Assembly: GCF_014137975.1 (NCBI RefSeq)
Contig: NZ_JACGWZ010000003.1
Coordinates: forward strand, 27,501 to 91,500
Length of the DNA stretch: 64,000 nucleotides
Source of the DNA: Halosaccharopolyspora lacisalsi
GTDB taxonomy: Bacteria; Actinomycetota; Actinomycetes; Mycobacteriales; Pseudonocardiaceae
Direction of reading: 5' to 3'
In this document: in pieces, positions 10,341-19,101 of the stretch
How the letters are laid out: each line of letters begins with the position of its first letter
Numbering within the stretch: the stretch's first letter is position 1
The notes under the pieces: model-generated
Seen by the model: only the letters and a program-made list of their open reading frames with translations
What the model was told of the DNA's origin: nothing
The model's database searches: none
Position numbers and translations under genes: made by a program

Positions 10341-10367
10341 GGAATAACTCGACGGTGGGTCATGTTG
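10341..10367 (+). promoter_or_regulatory. SigR/SigH-type autoregulatory promoter
   Basis: GGAAT (10341-10345) is followed after exactly 18 nt by GTTG (10364-10367). This matches the known SigR (Streptomyces) and SigH (Mycobacterium) consensus GGAAT-N18/19-GTT. It lies about 210 nt before the sigR start, so it most likely drives sigR-rsrA positive feedback. Confidence 0.75.
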
Positions 10368-10576
10368 TACCGCACGTGTTGACTGAGCAGTGCAATGCGG
10401 CCGTACTTGATCGGCAGGAACGTTCTGGGCAGGACCGTTTCGCCGTGCGTCGCGTATCGGCTCCTGCGCCGAGTGAGCAGCGTACCCGGGAGGTATCCTC
10501 GGAGAAGGTCCATGCGCAGAACGGCATGGGGTCGTCGTCGGTAGTTGCCCCATCTCGGCGGCGGGAAGGGAGTCCG

Positions 10577-11260
10577 GTGTCCGGTACCTCAGGACAGCGC
10601 GGTACATCCGCCGAACGGCCGGAGGAGGCCGCTCGGGAGTCGCAGCAGGCCGAGGAGACTCAGGCCGAGGAGACGCCCGAGCAGCGCGCGGCCCGCTTCG
10701 AACGGGACGCGATGCCGCTGCTGGACCAGCTCTACGGGGCCGCGCTGCGTATGACCCGCAACGCGGCCGATGCCGAGGATCTGGTCCAGGAGACCTACCT
10801 CAAGGCCTACTCCGCGTTCAAGTCCTTCACCCAGGGAACGAATCTGAAGGCTTGGTTGTACCGGATTCTGACCAACACCTACATCAACGGCTACCGCAAG
10901 CGGCAGCGTCAACCGCAGCAGCAGCCGACGGACGAGATCGCCGACTGGCAGCTCGCCCAAGCCGAGAACCACACCTCCAGCGGGCTGCGTTCGGCCGAGG
11001 TCGAGGCCTTGGACCGACTCCCGGACACCGACGTCAAGCACGCCTTACAGCAGCTTGGCGAGGAGTTCCGGATGGTCGTCTACCTCGCCGATGTGGAAGG
11101 CTTCGCCTACAAGGAGATCTCGGAGATTATGGGCACTCCGATCGGCACCGTAATGTCCCGGTTGCATCGTGGTCGTAAGCAGCTGCGCGACATGCTCACC
11201 GACGTCGCCCGTGATCGTGGTTTCCTGCGTGAGAAGAAGCAGGAGGTGAGCACGTCGTGA
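10577..11260 (+). CDS. sigR: ECF-type RNA polymerase sigma factor SigR/SigH (oxidative and thiol stress)
   Basis: Region 2 ([20 protein letters not shown], then [14 protein letters not shown]) and region 4 ([20 protein letters not shown], then [15 protein letters not shown]) match SigR/SigH closely. This sigma factor redirects RNA polymerase to thioredoxin, mycothiol and chaperone genes under disulfide stress. The GTG at 10577 is chosen because GGAAGGGAG lies just upstream; an in-frame ATG at 10526 would give a longer N-terminus, and two SigR forms are known in Streptomyces. The stop overlaps the rsrA GTG. A GGAAT-N18-GTTG promoter lies upstream. Confidence 0.93.
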   Translation: MSGTSGQRGTSAERPEEAARESQQAEETQAEETPEQRAARFERDAMPLLDQLYGAALRMTRNAADAEDLVQETYLKAYSAFKSFTQGTNLKAWLYRILTNTYINGYRKRQRQPQQQPTDEIADWQLAQAENHTSSGLRSAEVEALDRLPDTDVKHALQQLGEEFRMVVYLADVEGFAYKEISEIMGTPIGTVMSRLHRGRKQLRDMLTDVARDRGFLREKKQEVSTS

Positions 11261-11589
11261 GTTGCGAGGACCCCGACACCACGTGCGAGGACGTACTCGC
11301 CGAGGTGTGGTTGTTTTTGGACAACGAGTGTGACCAGTCCCGGCGCGAGATCCTGCGCCGTCATCTCGACGAGTGCGGCAGTTGCCTGGAGCACTACGGT
11401 ATCGAGGAGCACCTGAAGGAACTGCTGCACCGCAAGTGCGGTGGCGAGCACGCACCGGAGGATCTGCGGGACCGACTGCGGACCTCGATCCGCGACAGCG
11501 TGCTGCGGCAGGCCGACGTGACCGTCGAGCACGGTCCGGAGGGCAAGTCCGTCGAGGTGCGCACCAGGCCGGCCTCAGCTGCCGAGTAA
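11257..11589 (+). CDS. rsrA: Zinc-binding redox anti-sigma factor RsrA/RshA
   Basis: The 110-residue protein contains the ZAS motif HLDECGSC (His-x3-Cys-x2-Cys) plus N-terminal cysteines, as in RsrA. Family members bind the sigma factor when reduced and release it when the cysteines form a disulfide. The start GTG overlaps the sigR stop (GTGA), giving stoichiometric translation. It is followed by a perfect hairpin at 11678-11711. Identity is secure from motif and position. Confidence 0.94.
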   Translation: MSCEDPDTTCEDVLAEVWLFLDNECDQSRREILRRHLDECGSCLEHYGIEEHLKELLHRKCGGEHAPEDLRDRLRTSIRDSVLRQADVTVEHGPEGKSVEVRTRPASAAE

Positions 11590-11677
11590 GAGAGTCCGTG
11601 GACCGGCTTGTCCGGCGGTCGGTACACCCGACCAGGTGCTCCACCGGTTCGCGCGGTCGTCGGACCCGAAAACGCAC

Positions 11678-11711
11678 AGTGGCCCCGAGTCGAATCCGGC
11701 TCGGGGCCACT
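11678..11711. terminator. Bidirectional terminator between rsrA and bL37 gene
   Basis: A perfect 12-bp stem has arms 11678-11689 and 11700-11711. It stands between the rsrA stop and the convergent bL37 gene stop and can serve both strands; a short T-rich stretch follows on the plus strand. Confidence 0.75.
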
Positions 11712-11728
11712 TTCGCTTCGGTGCGCTC

Positions 11729-11809
11729 TTACTTGCCGCGCAGAGGGCGCTTGCCGTGGTTGGCGTTGTTCTTGCGAGCGGCCTTCTTCTTGCGGGCGCG
11801 CTTGGCCAT
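11729..11809 (-). CDS. 50S ribosomal protein bL37 (26 residues)
   Basis: The product starts MAKRARKKKAARKNNANHGK and ends RPLRGK. It closely resembles the 24-residue bL37 seen in mycobacterial 50S ribosomes, with the same MAKR(G/A)RKK start and NHGKRP end. It is extremely basic. A strong ribosome-binding site, GAGGGAGGGG, lies just before the ATG. At 81 nt it is easily missed by gene callers. Confidence 0.9.
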   Translation of the reverse strand: MAKRARKKKAARKNNANHGKRPLRGK

Positions 11810-11952
11810 GGCCCCTCCCTCGTCGGATCGGCTGCAATCGCCGTCCAGTCTGCCATGTGGGGTGACCTGCTGTTCGGGGGTGGCCCGCCGCGTGGTTTCC
11901 TGGTGGTGCGAGCTCGCCCACAGGAGGGGCACTTCAGGAGGGAGCGTCACGG

Positions 11953-12168
11953 ATGGCCGAGGAGATCCGCGCCGAGATGGTCGCCAACGTGCTGACGGTC
12001 GACGTCAGCGACGGTCAGCAGGTCGATGACGGGGAGTCGCTGTTCGTGCTGGAGTCCATGAAGATGGAGATTCCCGTGCTGGTCGAGGCGGGCGGCCGTG
12101 TGAGCAGGATCGCGGTCAACGAAGGTGACGTGGTTCAGGAGGGCGACCTTCTCGCGGTCGTGGAGTGA
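11953..12168 (+). CDS. Biotinyl/lipoyl-carrier-like protein (TB7.3 type)
   Basis: The 71-residue protein is a single biotinyl-lipoyl fold. ESMKMEIPV places the modifiable lysine at residue 37 in a canonical MKM turn. M. tuberculosis TB7.3 (Rv3221c), at the same position between rshA and pdtaS, is a biotinylated protein of matching size. No carboxylase subunit is encoded nearby, so the partner enzyme is unknown. A GGAGGGAG ribosome-binding site precedes the ATG. The pdtaS gene follows 38 nt downstream. Confidence 0.9.
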   Translation: MAEEIRAEMVANVLTVDVSDGQQVDDGESLFVLESMKMEIPVLVEAGGRVSRIAVNEGDVVQEGDLLAVVE

Positions 12169-12206
12169 GCGTATGACTTCCGGTCAGGTGATCCGAAAGG
12201 TGCTCT

Positions 12207-13697
12207 TTGTCCACGCTCAGTGATCTGCTGGCCGAGCACACCGGTCTGTCCGGCCAGGCGGCCGACCATTTGCAGCTCGTCGTCGCCGAGTGGCAGTTGC
12301 TCTCGGACCTGTCGTTCGCCGACTTCCTGCTCTGGGTGCCGGTCGGTCCGCGCGATGCCGCCGAGGACCGGTTCCTGTGCGTGGCACAGGCCAGACCGAC
12401 CACGGCACCGACCGCTCACCCCGACGACGTCGTCGGCACCGAGGTCGTTCCCCAGGAGCATCCGCAGCTACGACGTGCCGTTGTCGAGGGGCGCATCTGC
12501 CGTGAGGAGGACCCGCGGTGGCATCTCGGCGTCCCCGTTCGGCGCGAGACCATTCCCGTCAAGCTGGATCAGCAGACCGTGGCGGTGCTCAGCAGGGACA
12601 CCAACCTCGCGGTCCCGCGGGTGCCCAGTCCCCTGGAGATCGCCTACCTCGGTAGTGCCGCCGATCTCTGCCAGATGATCGCCGACGGGACGTTTCCGAC
12701 CCCGGAACCCGCTCCTGACGTGCACACCAGCCCCCGGGTCGGTGACGGGCTCGTTCGCCTGGACAGTTCCGGAGCGGTGGTTTTCGCCAGTCCGAACGCG
12801 CTGTCGGCCTACCACCGGATGGGTCATGCCGCGGACCTGGTGGGAGCCGCGATCGCACCGTTGACCCGCTCCCTGCTGTCCGATCCGTTCGACGGCGAGG
12901 AAGTCGCTCAGCGGATCTGGCAGGCCCTTTCCGGGCAGCCGAGCATGCGGATGGAGGCCGAGGCACGAGGGGCGACGGTGCTGTTCCGGGCGCTGCCCCT
13001 GCAGCCACGTGGCCAGCAGGCGGGTGCTCTGCTGCTGGTGCGCGACGTGACCGAGGTCAAGCGCAGGGATCGTGCCCTGATGTCGAAGGACGCCACGATC
13101 CGGGAGATCCACCATCGGGTCAAGAACAACTTGCAGACGGTGGCGGCCCTGTTGCGCTTGCAGTCCCGCCGCACGGGTAACGGCACGGCGCGGCAGGCGC
13201 TGGACGAGTCGGTGCGGCGGGTGACGTCGATCGCACTGGTGCACGAGACGTTGTCGATGTCGGTCGACGAACGGGTCGATCTGGACGACGTGGTCGACCG
13301 GGTCATTCCGATGATGAGCGATCTGGCCACGGCGGAGACGGGGGTCAAGGTCCGCCGCGAGGGCCGCTTCGGCGTCGTGGCGGCCGAGCTGGCGACTCCG
13401 TTGGTGATGGTGCTGACCGAGCTGGTCCAGAACGCGCTGGAACATGCCTTCCCTCCGGGGGAGGGCGGCGAAGTCGTGGTGCAGGCGGAGCGTTCGGCGC
13501 GCTGGCTGGACGCGGTAATTTCTGATGACGGTCGCGGTCTGCCGGAGGATTTCTCCCTCGAGCGCGCCGAACACCTCGGCCTGCAGATTGTGCGAACCCT
13601 CGTGGAGTCTGAACTACGGGGTTCGTTGAGTTTGCGTGGTCGCGGTCAACGCGGGACCGAGGCGGTGCTGCGCGTGCCTCTGAAATACCGTCGTTGA
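12207..13697 (+). CDS. pdtaS: Sensor histidine kinase PdtaS
   Basis: The 496-residue cytosolic kinase has an N-terminal GAF-like region (about 1-150), a PAS-like region (about 175-285) and a HisKA_2 dimerisation domain. Its IHHRVKNNLQT motif puts the phosphorylated histidine at residues 302-303. An HWE/HisKA_2-type ATPase domain follows (N-box LVQNALEHAF, G-box DDGRGLPEDF). PdtaS phosphorylates the RNA-binding antiterminator PdtaR, which is not in this window. The start is TTG at 12207, preceded by GAAAGG. Synteny with carrier protein and whiB1 supports the name. Confidence 0.92.
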   Translation: MSTLSDLLAEHTGLSGQAADHLQLVVAEWQLLSDLSFADFLLWVPVGPRDAAEDRFLCVAQARPTTAPTAHPDDVVGTEVVPQEHPQLRRAVVEGRICREEDPRWHLGVPVRRETIPVKLDQQTVAVLSRDTNLAVPRVPSPLEIAYLGSAADLCQMIADGTFPTPEPAPDVHTSPRVGDGLVRLDSSGAVVFASPNALSAYHRMGHAADLVGAAIAPLTRSLLSDPFDGEEVAQRIWQALSGQPSMRMEAEARGATVLFRALPLQPRGQQAGALLLVRDVTEVKRRDRALMSKDATIREIHHRVKNNLQTVAALLRLQSRRTGNGTARQALDESVRRVTSIALVHETLSMSVDERVDLDDVVDRVIPMMSDLATAETGVKVRREGRFGVVAAELATPLVMVLTELVQNALEHAFPPGEGGEVVVQAERSARWLDAVISDDGRGLPEDFSLERAEHLGLQIVRTLVESELRGSLSLRGRGQRGTEAVLRVPLKYRR

Positions 13698-13945
13698 TCG
13701 GCTACCACGGTCGTGCGTCGATGGGTGCACGCCGTTTCCCCGTCGGCGTGCCCTGAATCGACCGAGTCGGCCCCCGTGGAACGTGCTGCCGCGTTCCGCA
13801 CCGACATCGACGCTGATCGATCCGACTGTCGTGGGTTTTTGTGTCCTCGTGCGCGAATGCCGTCGTGTCCGCCGAAGTCCGAGAATCACCGGGATGCCCT
13901 CGTAGTCCGAAACGCTCCCGAGCGTCCTCGTCCGAACCCAGAGGT

Positions 13946-14200
13946 TCAGGCGTTCGTACGGGCGCGGGTGCGCGAGTTGCGACGCTTGAGTGCACGTCGC
14001 TCGTCCTCGCTCATACCGCCCCACACGCCGGCGTCCTGCCCGCTCTCCAGCGCCCAGGCCAGGCACTCCGAAGCAACCGGGCAACGGCGGCACACAGCTT
14101 TCGCCTCGGCGATTTGCAACAGCGCGGGACCGCTGTTCCCCACCGGGAAGAACAGTTCCGGGTCCTCGTCACGGCATACCGCGCGGTGGCGCCAGTCCAT
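13946..14200 (-). CDS. whiB1: Iron-sulfur transcription factor WhiB1
   Basis: The 84-residue protein starts MDWRHRAVCRDEDPELFFPV and has the four cluster ligands C9, C37, C40 and C46 (C-x2-C-x5-C). The GVWGG turn at 58-62 and the basic tail RRALKRRN follow. This is the WhiB1/WblE subgroup, known to bind a nitric-oxide-sensitive [4Fe-4S] cluster and the primary sigma factor. AGGAGCAAGGA before the ATG is the ribosome-binding site. Two CRP-like dyads lie upstream. The 248 bases between it and pdtaS hold no gene I can support. Confidence 0.96.
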   Translation of the reverse strand: MDWRHRAVCRDEDPELFFPVGNSGPALLQIAEAKAVCRRCPVASECLAWALESGQDAGVWGGMSEDERRALKRRNSRTRARTNA

Positions 14201-14258
14201 CGTTCCTTGCTCCTCGCTAGGCACGCCAACGCGTGCCGGTTTGTTCGTTCGGGGTGTT

Positions 14259-14274
14259 TGTGAATGCTTTCACG
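14259..14274 (-). promoter_or_regulatory. CRP-like site 1 upstream of whiB1
   Basis: TGTGAATGCTTTCACG fits the cAMP-receptor-protein pattern TGTGA-N6-TCACA with one mismatch at the last base. It is centred about 66 nt upstream of the whiB1 start codon. The M. tuberculosis whiB1 promoter is known to carry two CRP sites. Confidence 0.65.
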
Positions 14275-14287
14275 GAGTCCGTGCGCT

Positions 14288-14303
14288 TGTGAATACTTTC
14301 ACG
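14288..14303 (-). promoter_or_regulatory. CRP-like site 2 upstream of whiB1
   Basis: TGTGAATACTTTCACG is nearly identical to site 1 and is centred 29 bp farther from the gene. Both sites share the TGTGA-N6-TCAC core. Confidence 0.65.
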
Positions 14304-14444
14304 AACAGCCGTAATGTCAAGGGCCCGATCAAAGCCAGTGAGTGAACTCACTCGAAAGATCGACGGAACTTGACCTGGGGTTCCGGTTGGCCACCGGGCG
14401 CGATCACTGGGAACGGTCGGTGGTGGCCCACCGTTGTTCAACGG

Positions 14445-15365
14445 TTATACGACGACATGCAAGGCGTCGGGGACCGACTCGAAGTCGACCGCCGAACGCT
14501 TCCCGAGGTTGTCGCCGTCCACCTGGAGACGCAACGGCTGCTGACAGGCTACGTGGAGATACCCCATGTCCGCACTACGAAACACGCTTTTTCCGTGTGG
14601 TTTCGCTCTACTGCGGAGCAGCTGAACTACATGTCGTAACACTGTGTAAGTGTTCATGGTGCGCAAGGCGAGCAGTCCGAGCCCCGTGTCGAACCCGGTC
14701 TCCGGGTTGCTGCGGACCGGGTGGGAGCCGAGGTAGGTCCAGGGGTCGGTGTTCGACACGAACATCGTGTGCAGCCCGTCCACCGGTGGACTGCCCTCCG
14801 GGAAGGCCGTGATGAGCGGAGCACGCCGACACGTTCGGAAGTAGCAGGCCAGCGCCGTGCGCGCGTAAAGGCCCGGGGTGACGGTGTGGCCCTCCGTGCG
14901 GAGTCGTTCGATCTCGGCCACCACGTCGGCGTCCCAGCCGATCCCGGCGTTGAAGGTGAACCACCGACCGTCGGCCTTGCCCAGGCCGACCGTCCGGTAA
15001 CTGTTCGAGGCGAGCGCCCGCAGCAGTCGATGGGTCGCCTCCACGGGATCCCGGGGGAGCCCCAGCGAACGGGCGAAGACGTTCGCCGAGCCGCCGGGGA
15101 CCACGCCCAGCAGCGGGGCCGTGCCCACGCCTTCGCCGGACAGCATCCCGTTGACCACCTCGTTGACGGTTCCGTCGCCGCCGTGGGCGATGACCAGGTC
15201 GACGCCGTCGAGCGCGGCTTGCCTGGCGGCCTCGCGAGCATGGCCCTGATAGCGGGTCCCGACGCACTCCAGCTTCACCTCGCTGGCCAACGCATGTGCC
15301 AGTACGTCCCGGCCTGCGGTGGTGGTGGAGGTCGCCCGGGGGTTGACCACGAGTACTGCACGCAC
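14445..15365 (-). CDS. Diacylglycerol/lipid kinase family protein
   Basis: The protein has the DAGK catalytic domain: an N-terminal VVNPRATS strand, the nucleotide-binding HGGDGTVNEVVNG motif, and PGGSANVFARSLGLP. The C-terminal part carries the usual VDGDNLG-type block. The family phosphorylates diacylglycerol, sphingoid bases or related lipids; the substrate here is unknown. GTG at 15365 is preferred because TAGGCT lies 7 nt before it, typical of a leaderless actinobacterial transcript; a GTG at 15404 is possible. It occupies the position of Rv3218 next to whiB1. Confidence 0.88.
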   Translation of the reverse strand: MRAVLVVNPRATSTTTAGRDVLAHALASEVKLECVGTRYQGHAREAARQAALDGVDLVIAHGGDGTVNEVVNGMLSGEGVGTAPLLGVVPGGSANVFARSLGLPRDPVEATHRLLRALASNSYRTVGLGKADGRWFTFNAGIGWDADVVAEIERLRTEGHTVTPGLYARTALACYFRTCRRAPLITAFPEGSPPVDGLHTMFVSNTDPWTYLGSHPVRSNPETGFDTGLGLLALRTMNTYTVLRHVVQLLRSRAKPHGKSVFRSADMGYLHVACQQPLRLQVDGDNLGKRSAVDFESVPDALHVVV

Positions 15366-15591
15366 ACCGGGCAGCCTAAGGCAACGGTCGGCGACGTTTT
15401 TCACCGTCTCGGGTGAGAGCGCTTATCGGTCGCCCACTCTCCGGAAAGAGCTTTTTCACGATGCCGCACCGCGGCGGCCGAGTGAGCGAGGTAACCGCCT
15501 GTCGGTCCGGTTCGTCGATCGGGCGGCATTACCATCGGGGAAGCGCACGTAGCGCCCTCAGTCGTGCTTTACTCCAGGAAAGGGGCCGACC

Positions 15592-16032
15592 GTGTCGGCA
15601 GGAGCGATCTCGCCTCCCCGGACCGTGCGTCTCGCGGGAGCCCTGACCACGGTGGAGGCGATCGTCGGTCTCGTCTTCGTCGCCGCACTGCTGATCCGCG
15701 CCGGCGCCGGTGATCTCGGCGGCGTGGGCACTTTCGACCGTGGTCAGACTTACGGTGAGGCCGGTTACTTCGGGGTGCTGTCGGCGGGTGTGCTGGCCGC
15801 TGGGATCGGTCTGTGGAAGGGCAAGCACTGGGCGCGTACGCCCTCGCTGTTGTTGCAGTTGTTGCTGCTGGGAGTGGCCTGGTACGCGCTGGGGCCCTCG
15901 GGGCGCCCGTTGATCGGAGTGGGGATCGCCGCGTTGCCCGTGGTGATCCTGTGGAGCTTGTTCAACCGTGGCGCACGTGTGTGGACCATGCGCATGAGCG
16001 AGGCACCGGACGCCGACGCCGAACCGAGATAG
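15592..16032 (+). CDS. Small integral membrane protein (Rv3217c-like position)
   Basis: The 146-residue protein has four predicted membrane segments (about 15-37, 60-77, 84-105 and 110-128) joined by short loops, and a charged C-terminus. No known motif is visible. The GTG start is preceded by GGAAAGGGG. It sits beyond the lipid kinase in the same order as Rv3217c in M. tuberculosis. Function is unknown. Confidence 0.8.
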   Translation: MSAGAISPPRTVRLAGALTTVEAIVGLVFVAALLIRAGAGDLGGVGTFDRGQTYGEAGYFGVLSAGVLAAGIGLWKGKHWARTPSLLLQLLLLGVAWYALGPSGRPLIGVGIAALPVVILWSLFNRGARVWTMRMSEAPDADAEPR

Positions 16033-16034
16033 GG

Positions 16035-16050
16035 GCCCGCTCGGGCGGGC
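16035..16050. terminator. Short GC hairpin between convergent genes
   Basis: GCCCGC and GCGGGC flank a TCGG tetraloop, filling the space between the convergent stops at 16032 and 16051. It is small but perfect, so a shared terminator is plausible. Confidence 0.5.
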
Positions 16051-16386
16051 TCACTGACGCTGGCCCTTGCCGCGCCGGTCGGTGCGGTTGCCGAGGTCGG
16101 CGCTGCGGGGGTTGGCCGCCGCCCACGCGTCGGCCACCTTGGCCAGTGCCCCGGGTTTGTCCCAGTCCGTGGGGTTGGCCGGGATCGCGGTGACCCAGTT
16201 CTCCCTGTCGTGGGCCGGGTCCTCCCCGGGACGGTCCACGATCGAGAAGTGCTTGGGGCGGGTCACCTCGATGAAGGGGCTCCCCTCGATGACGTACCCG
16301 CGTTTGACCGCGATCTCGCGATCGCCCTGGACCCACCGGAACGTGAGTCCGTAGTTGAAGTACCTGCTGACGGGACGGGGTGGCAT
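16051..16386 (-). CDS. Conserved hypothetical protein, 111 residues
   Basis: The protein starts MPPRPVSRYFNYGLTFRWVQ and reads as one compact soluble domain rich in aromatic residues, ending in a basic tail. It has no signal peptide, membrane segment or recognisable catalytic motif. GAAGG lies upstream of the ATG at a proper distance, and coding character is convincing. I do not recognise the family. It is followed on the same strand, upstream, by a GNAT gene with about 56 nt between them, so the two may be cotranscribed. Confidence 0.7.
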   Translation of the reverse strand: MPPRPVSRYFNYGLTFRWVQGDREIAVKRGYVIEGSPFIEVTRPKHFSIVDRPGEDPAHDRENWVTAIPANPTDWDKPGALAKVADAWAAANPRSADLGNRTDRRGKGQRQ

Positions 16387-16442
16387 GGGGCTACCTTCGC
16401 TGGGCGGGTTCGGGGTGTTCGGCAGGCTACCGTGAGTACCTG

Positions 16443-16925
16443 TCAGGAGCGTGCCGACTCCTCGAGCGCGTCGCCGGTGAGTCGGAACACGGTCCACTCG
16501 TCCATCGGCAGCGCCCCGATCGACTTGTAGAAGTTGATCGCCGGAGCGTTCCAGTCCAGCACCGACCACTCCAGCCGCGCGTACCCGCGCGCGTCGCACT
16601 CCCGAGCCAAGCTGTTCAGCAGCGCCCTGCCGAGTCCGGAACCCCGGTGCGCCGGACGCACGAACAGGTCCTCGAGGTAGATGCCGTGCGTGCCGCGCCA
16701 GGTGGAGAAGTTCAGAAACCACAGCGCGAAACCGACGACCTCGCCCCCGACCTCGGCGACGTGTCCGAACAGCGCCGGTGACCGGCCGAACAGGGCGGTG
16801 CGCAGCTGTTCGGTGGTGAGGTGACACTCGTCGGCCGCCTGCTCGTAGTCGGCGAGTTCGTGCACCAGCCCGACCACGGTGGCGACGTCGGACTCGGTCA
16901 CTTCACGGATGTGCTGCTCGGACAC
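16443..16925 (-). CDS. GNAT-family N-acetyltransferase (polyamine/diamine acetyltransferase-like)
   Basis: The 160-residue protein shows the GNAT acetyl-CoA loop VRPAHRGSGLGRALL, the preceding strand GIYLEDLFV and the following NFYKSIGA segment. The LEDLFV and WNAPAINFY signatures resemble spermidine/spermine acetyltransferases, so a polyamine or small-amine substrate is a fair guess. The start is GTG at 16925, with GGAGGAAGC directly before it. It is 25 nt from the stop of the carboxylesterase, so the two may form an operon. Confidence 0.85.
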   Translation of the reverse strand: MSEQHIREVTESDVATVVGLVHELADYEQAADECHLTTEQLRTALFGRSPALFGHVAEVGGEVVGFALWFLNFSTWRGTHGIYLEDLFVRPAHRGSGLGRALLNSLARECDARGYARLEWSVLDWNAPAINFYKSIGALPMDEWTVFRLTGDALEESARS

Positions 16926-16950
16926 GCTTCCTCCGGCCGATCTCTGCCGA

Positions 16951-18570
16951 CTACTCCCGGAAATGCTTCTTCCAGTATGCGCAGTCGCTGTTGGACGCGA
17001 CGTTCGTGGTGTGAACACCACCGGGCCCCGGTGCCAGGGACAGTACGTCGTCGGACGTGTGGAACCGCGGCCACTCCGGAGCACGGGGAGCCGAGGGGCG
17101 TCCCCGGCGTGCGAACGACGTCCAGTAACTCATCATGCTCTCGGAGAGTCGCTGTTGTGGTGGTGTCGGTTCGGCACCGAGCGGGCCGGGAAACAGGTAC
17201 TCCAGTTCCGTGGTGTGCGCGGCTCCCTCGTCGAAGTCCGGGACGTCGACCGGCGAAGGAGCGTCGCGGTCGGCGAACTGGTAGGCGTAGGTCGGTACAC
17301 CGCTCCCGGCGAAGAGCCGGTACGCCTCCAGGTGTCGACAGGTCGACAACGGGCCGATCCCGTCGGTCGCGGCGGTGGCCAGCGCGATCCTCGGTGACGG
17401 GTACTCGGCGGCGGGGTAGCGCGCGAGGATCTCCGCGGCCCGTTTCGGGTAGCGCTCGCGAACGATGCCCTCGTACTGCGCCGCGCTGATCGGTTCCGGG
17501 AACTCGCGGGCGATGAAGAGCCGCATCTCGTCCAGGGTGTTGCCGTGCATCACCGGCACCTTGTTGAAGCGCCCCCGCCGCAACGCCGTCCGGGGCTCCA
17601 GCGGAAGCACGTCGTCGCCTCCCGCGACCGGATAGGGATTCGACAGGCCCGTTTCGACCAGGGTGGCGGGGTCGAGCCGGCGCAGGCACGTGGCGACCTG
17701 CCGAGCACCGCCCCGGCCGCAGCCGACCCGGGCCGCGAACTCGCTCGCCGACCGCTGGGCCTCCCGCTCGGTGCGCGTGGCGGCGGTGCAGCTGTAGCTC
17801 TGGGCGATGACCTTGTGGAACAGACCGGCGGCCTCGGGGGAGGCGAGGTTGGCGCAGCTGTCGGCGGAGCCGGACGACTCGCCGAACAGGGTCACGTTGT
17901 TCGGGTTCCCGCCGAACGCCTTCGCGTTGCGCTGGACCCACCGCAGCGCGGCCTGCTGGTCAAGCAGGCCGTAGTTGCCCGCCTGCAGCTTCCGGTCGTC
18001 GCCGACCTCCAACGCCGGATGGGCGAGGAAACCGAGCGCCCCGAGGCGGTAGTTGATGGTCACGACGACGACGTTGCCCCGAACCGCGAGCTCGCGGGCG
18101 TCGTACCTGCTGCCCGAGCCGGTCTCGTTGTTCCCGCCGTGGACCCACACCATGACCGGCGGCTTCGAGCCGTTCGTCCGCTTCGCGGAGACCGGGGTGG
18201 TGACGTTGAGGTACAGGCAGTCCTCGTCGAAGCCGGGTCGCTGCTGTTGCTGCCCCGGCCGTGTCGGCTGCGGACACCGTGAACGGGGATACGTCGCGTC
18301 GCGAACGCCGTTCCAGGCAGCGGCCGGTCGTGGCGGACGCCAGCGCAGGTCACCGACCGGGGGCTCGGCGTAGGGGATGCCCTGGAACAGGCGGTACTCG
18401 TCGTGGACCTGGCCGCGCACGAGCCCCTCGTCGGTGCTCACCACGGCGGACGGTCGTGGCGGAGCGGCGGTTGCGGTGGTGGTCAGCATCAGCAGCAGGG
18501 CGGCGAACGAACTCAGCAGCGCTCGCGGTACGAGGCTGCGGCGGCGAACACCGGTGTCGGCTCTCGTCAT
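16951..18570 (-). CDS. Secreted type-B carboxylesterase
   Basis: The 539-residue protein begins with an Arg-rich signal peptide (about 1-36, ending TATAA). The COesterase domain follows with RLFQGIPYAEPPVGDLRW, EDCLYLNV, the oxyanion HGG at 144-146, and the nucleophile elbow GESSG (Ser232; usually GESAG). The catalytic His is in the late AAHTTELEYLF block. Such enzymes hydrolyse carboxylic esters outside the cell; the natural substrate is unknown. Start ATG at 18570 is chosen to begin at the signal peptide. Confidence 0.9.
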   Translation of the reverse strand: MTRADTGVRRRSLVPRALLSSFAALLLMLTTTATAAPPRPSAVVSTDEGLVRGQVHDEYRLFQGIPYAEPPVGDLRWRPPRPAAAWNGVRDATYPRSRCPQPTRPGQQQQRPGFDEDCLYLNVTTPVSAKRTNGSKPPVMVWVHGGNNETGSGSRYDARELAVRGNVVVVTINYRLGALGFLAHPALEVGDDRKLQAGNYGLLDQQAALRWVQRNAKAFGGNPNNVTLFGESSGSADSCANLASPEAAGLFHKVIAQSYSCTAATRTEREAQRSASEFAARVGCGRGGARQVATCLRRLDPATLVETGLSNPYPVAGGDDVLPLEPRTALRRGRFNKVPVMHGNTLDEMRLFIAREFPEPISAAQYEGIVRERYPKRAAEILARYPAAEYPSPRIALATAATDGIGPLSTCRHLEAYRLFAGSGVPTYAYQFADRDAPSPVDVPDFDEGAAHTTELEYLFPGPLGAEPTPPQQRLSESMMSYWTSFARRGRPSAPRAPEWPRFHTSDDVLSLAPGPGGVHTTNVASNSDCAYWKKHFRE

Positions 18571-19101
18571 CAGCTCCGGCCTTCCGGGTCTCGCGGTGGC
18601 CCGCGAACGATCAATGGCCCGCCGGCGACGAAACGCATCGGGCCATCCCACGATCGTGGCTCCAGGGGCGGATCGCCAGCCGAGCTCAGCGGGACACCCG
18701 GGCTGCGGCGAGGTGTTTCCGTGCGAAGAGCGCATCGAACGGAGGCCGTGCGACCTCACCCCTCCCGGTTCCCGAGATCCGGGGAGCATCCGACCGGTGA
18801 AGAAATTTCATGCATGAGTCCGATCTGGTCGTACGCTGTTGGTGGTCGCTGATCACCATTTGCCTGTTTCGAACACTCTCGCGAGTCGTGCGCGAGCTGA
18901 CCACAGTGGTCCAACCGCGTTACGCTTCGGCGAGCGCGTCCGGGGCCGGTTGGTCGACGCGGCGGGCACACGCGGACACGTACGTACGAGATCCGAGCTT
19001 CCTCGTCGGGTGCCTCCCATGGCCCGCACCAGGGCGAGATCGCTCGTCTGTGGCTGTCTCTGCGGTCTTGTGGGGCCGGTCCGTGGTGCGGGTGCGGTGA
19101 G
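18571..19101. other. 530-bp stretch without a supportable gene
   Basis: No open frame in this gap has a family signature, a good ribosome-binding site and clean coding character together. It lies between the start of the carboxylesterase and the decayed NACHT gene, so it may hold the esterase promoter and further unrecognisable remnants. Confidence 0.5.
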
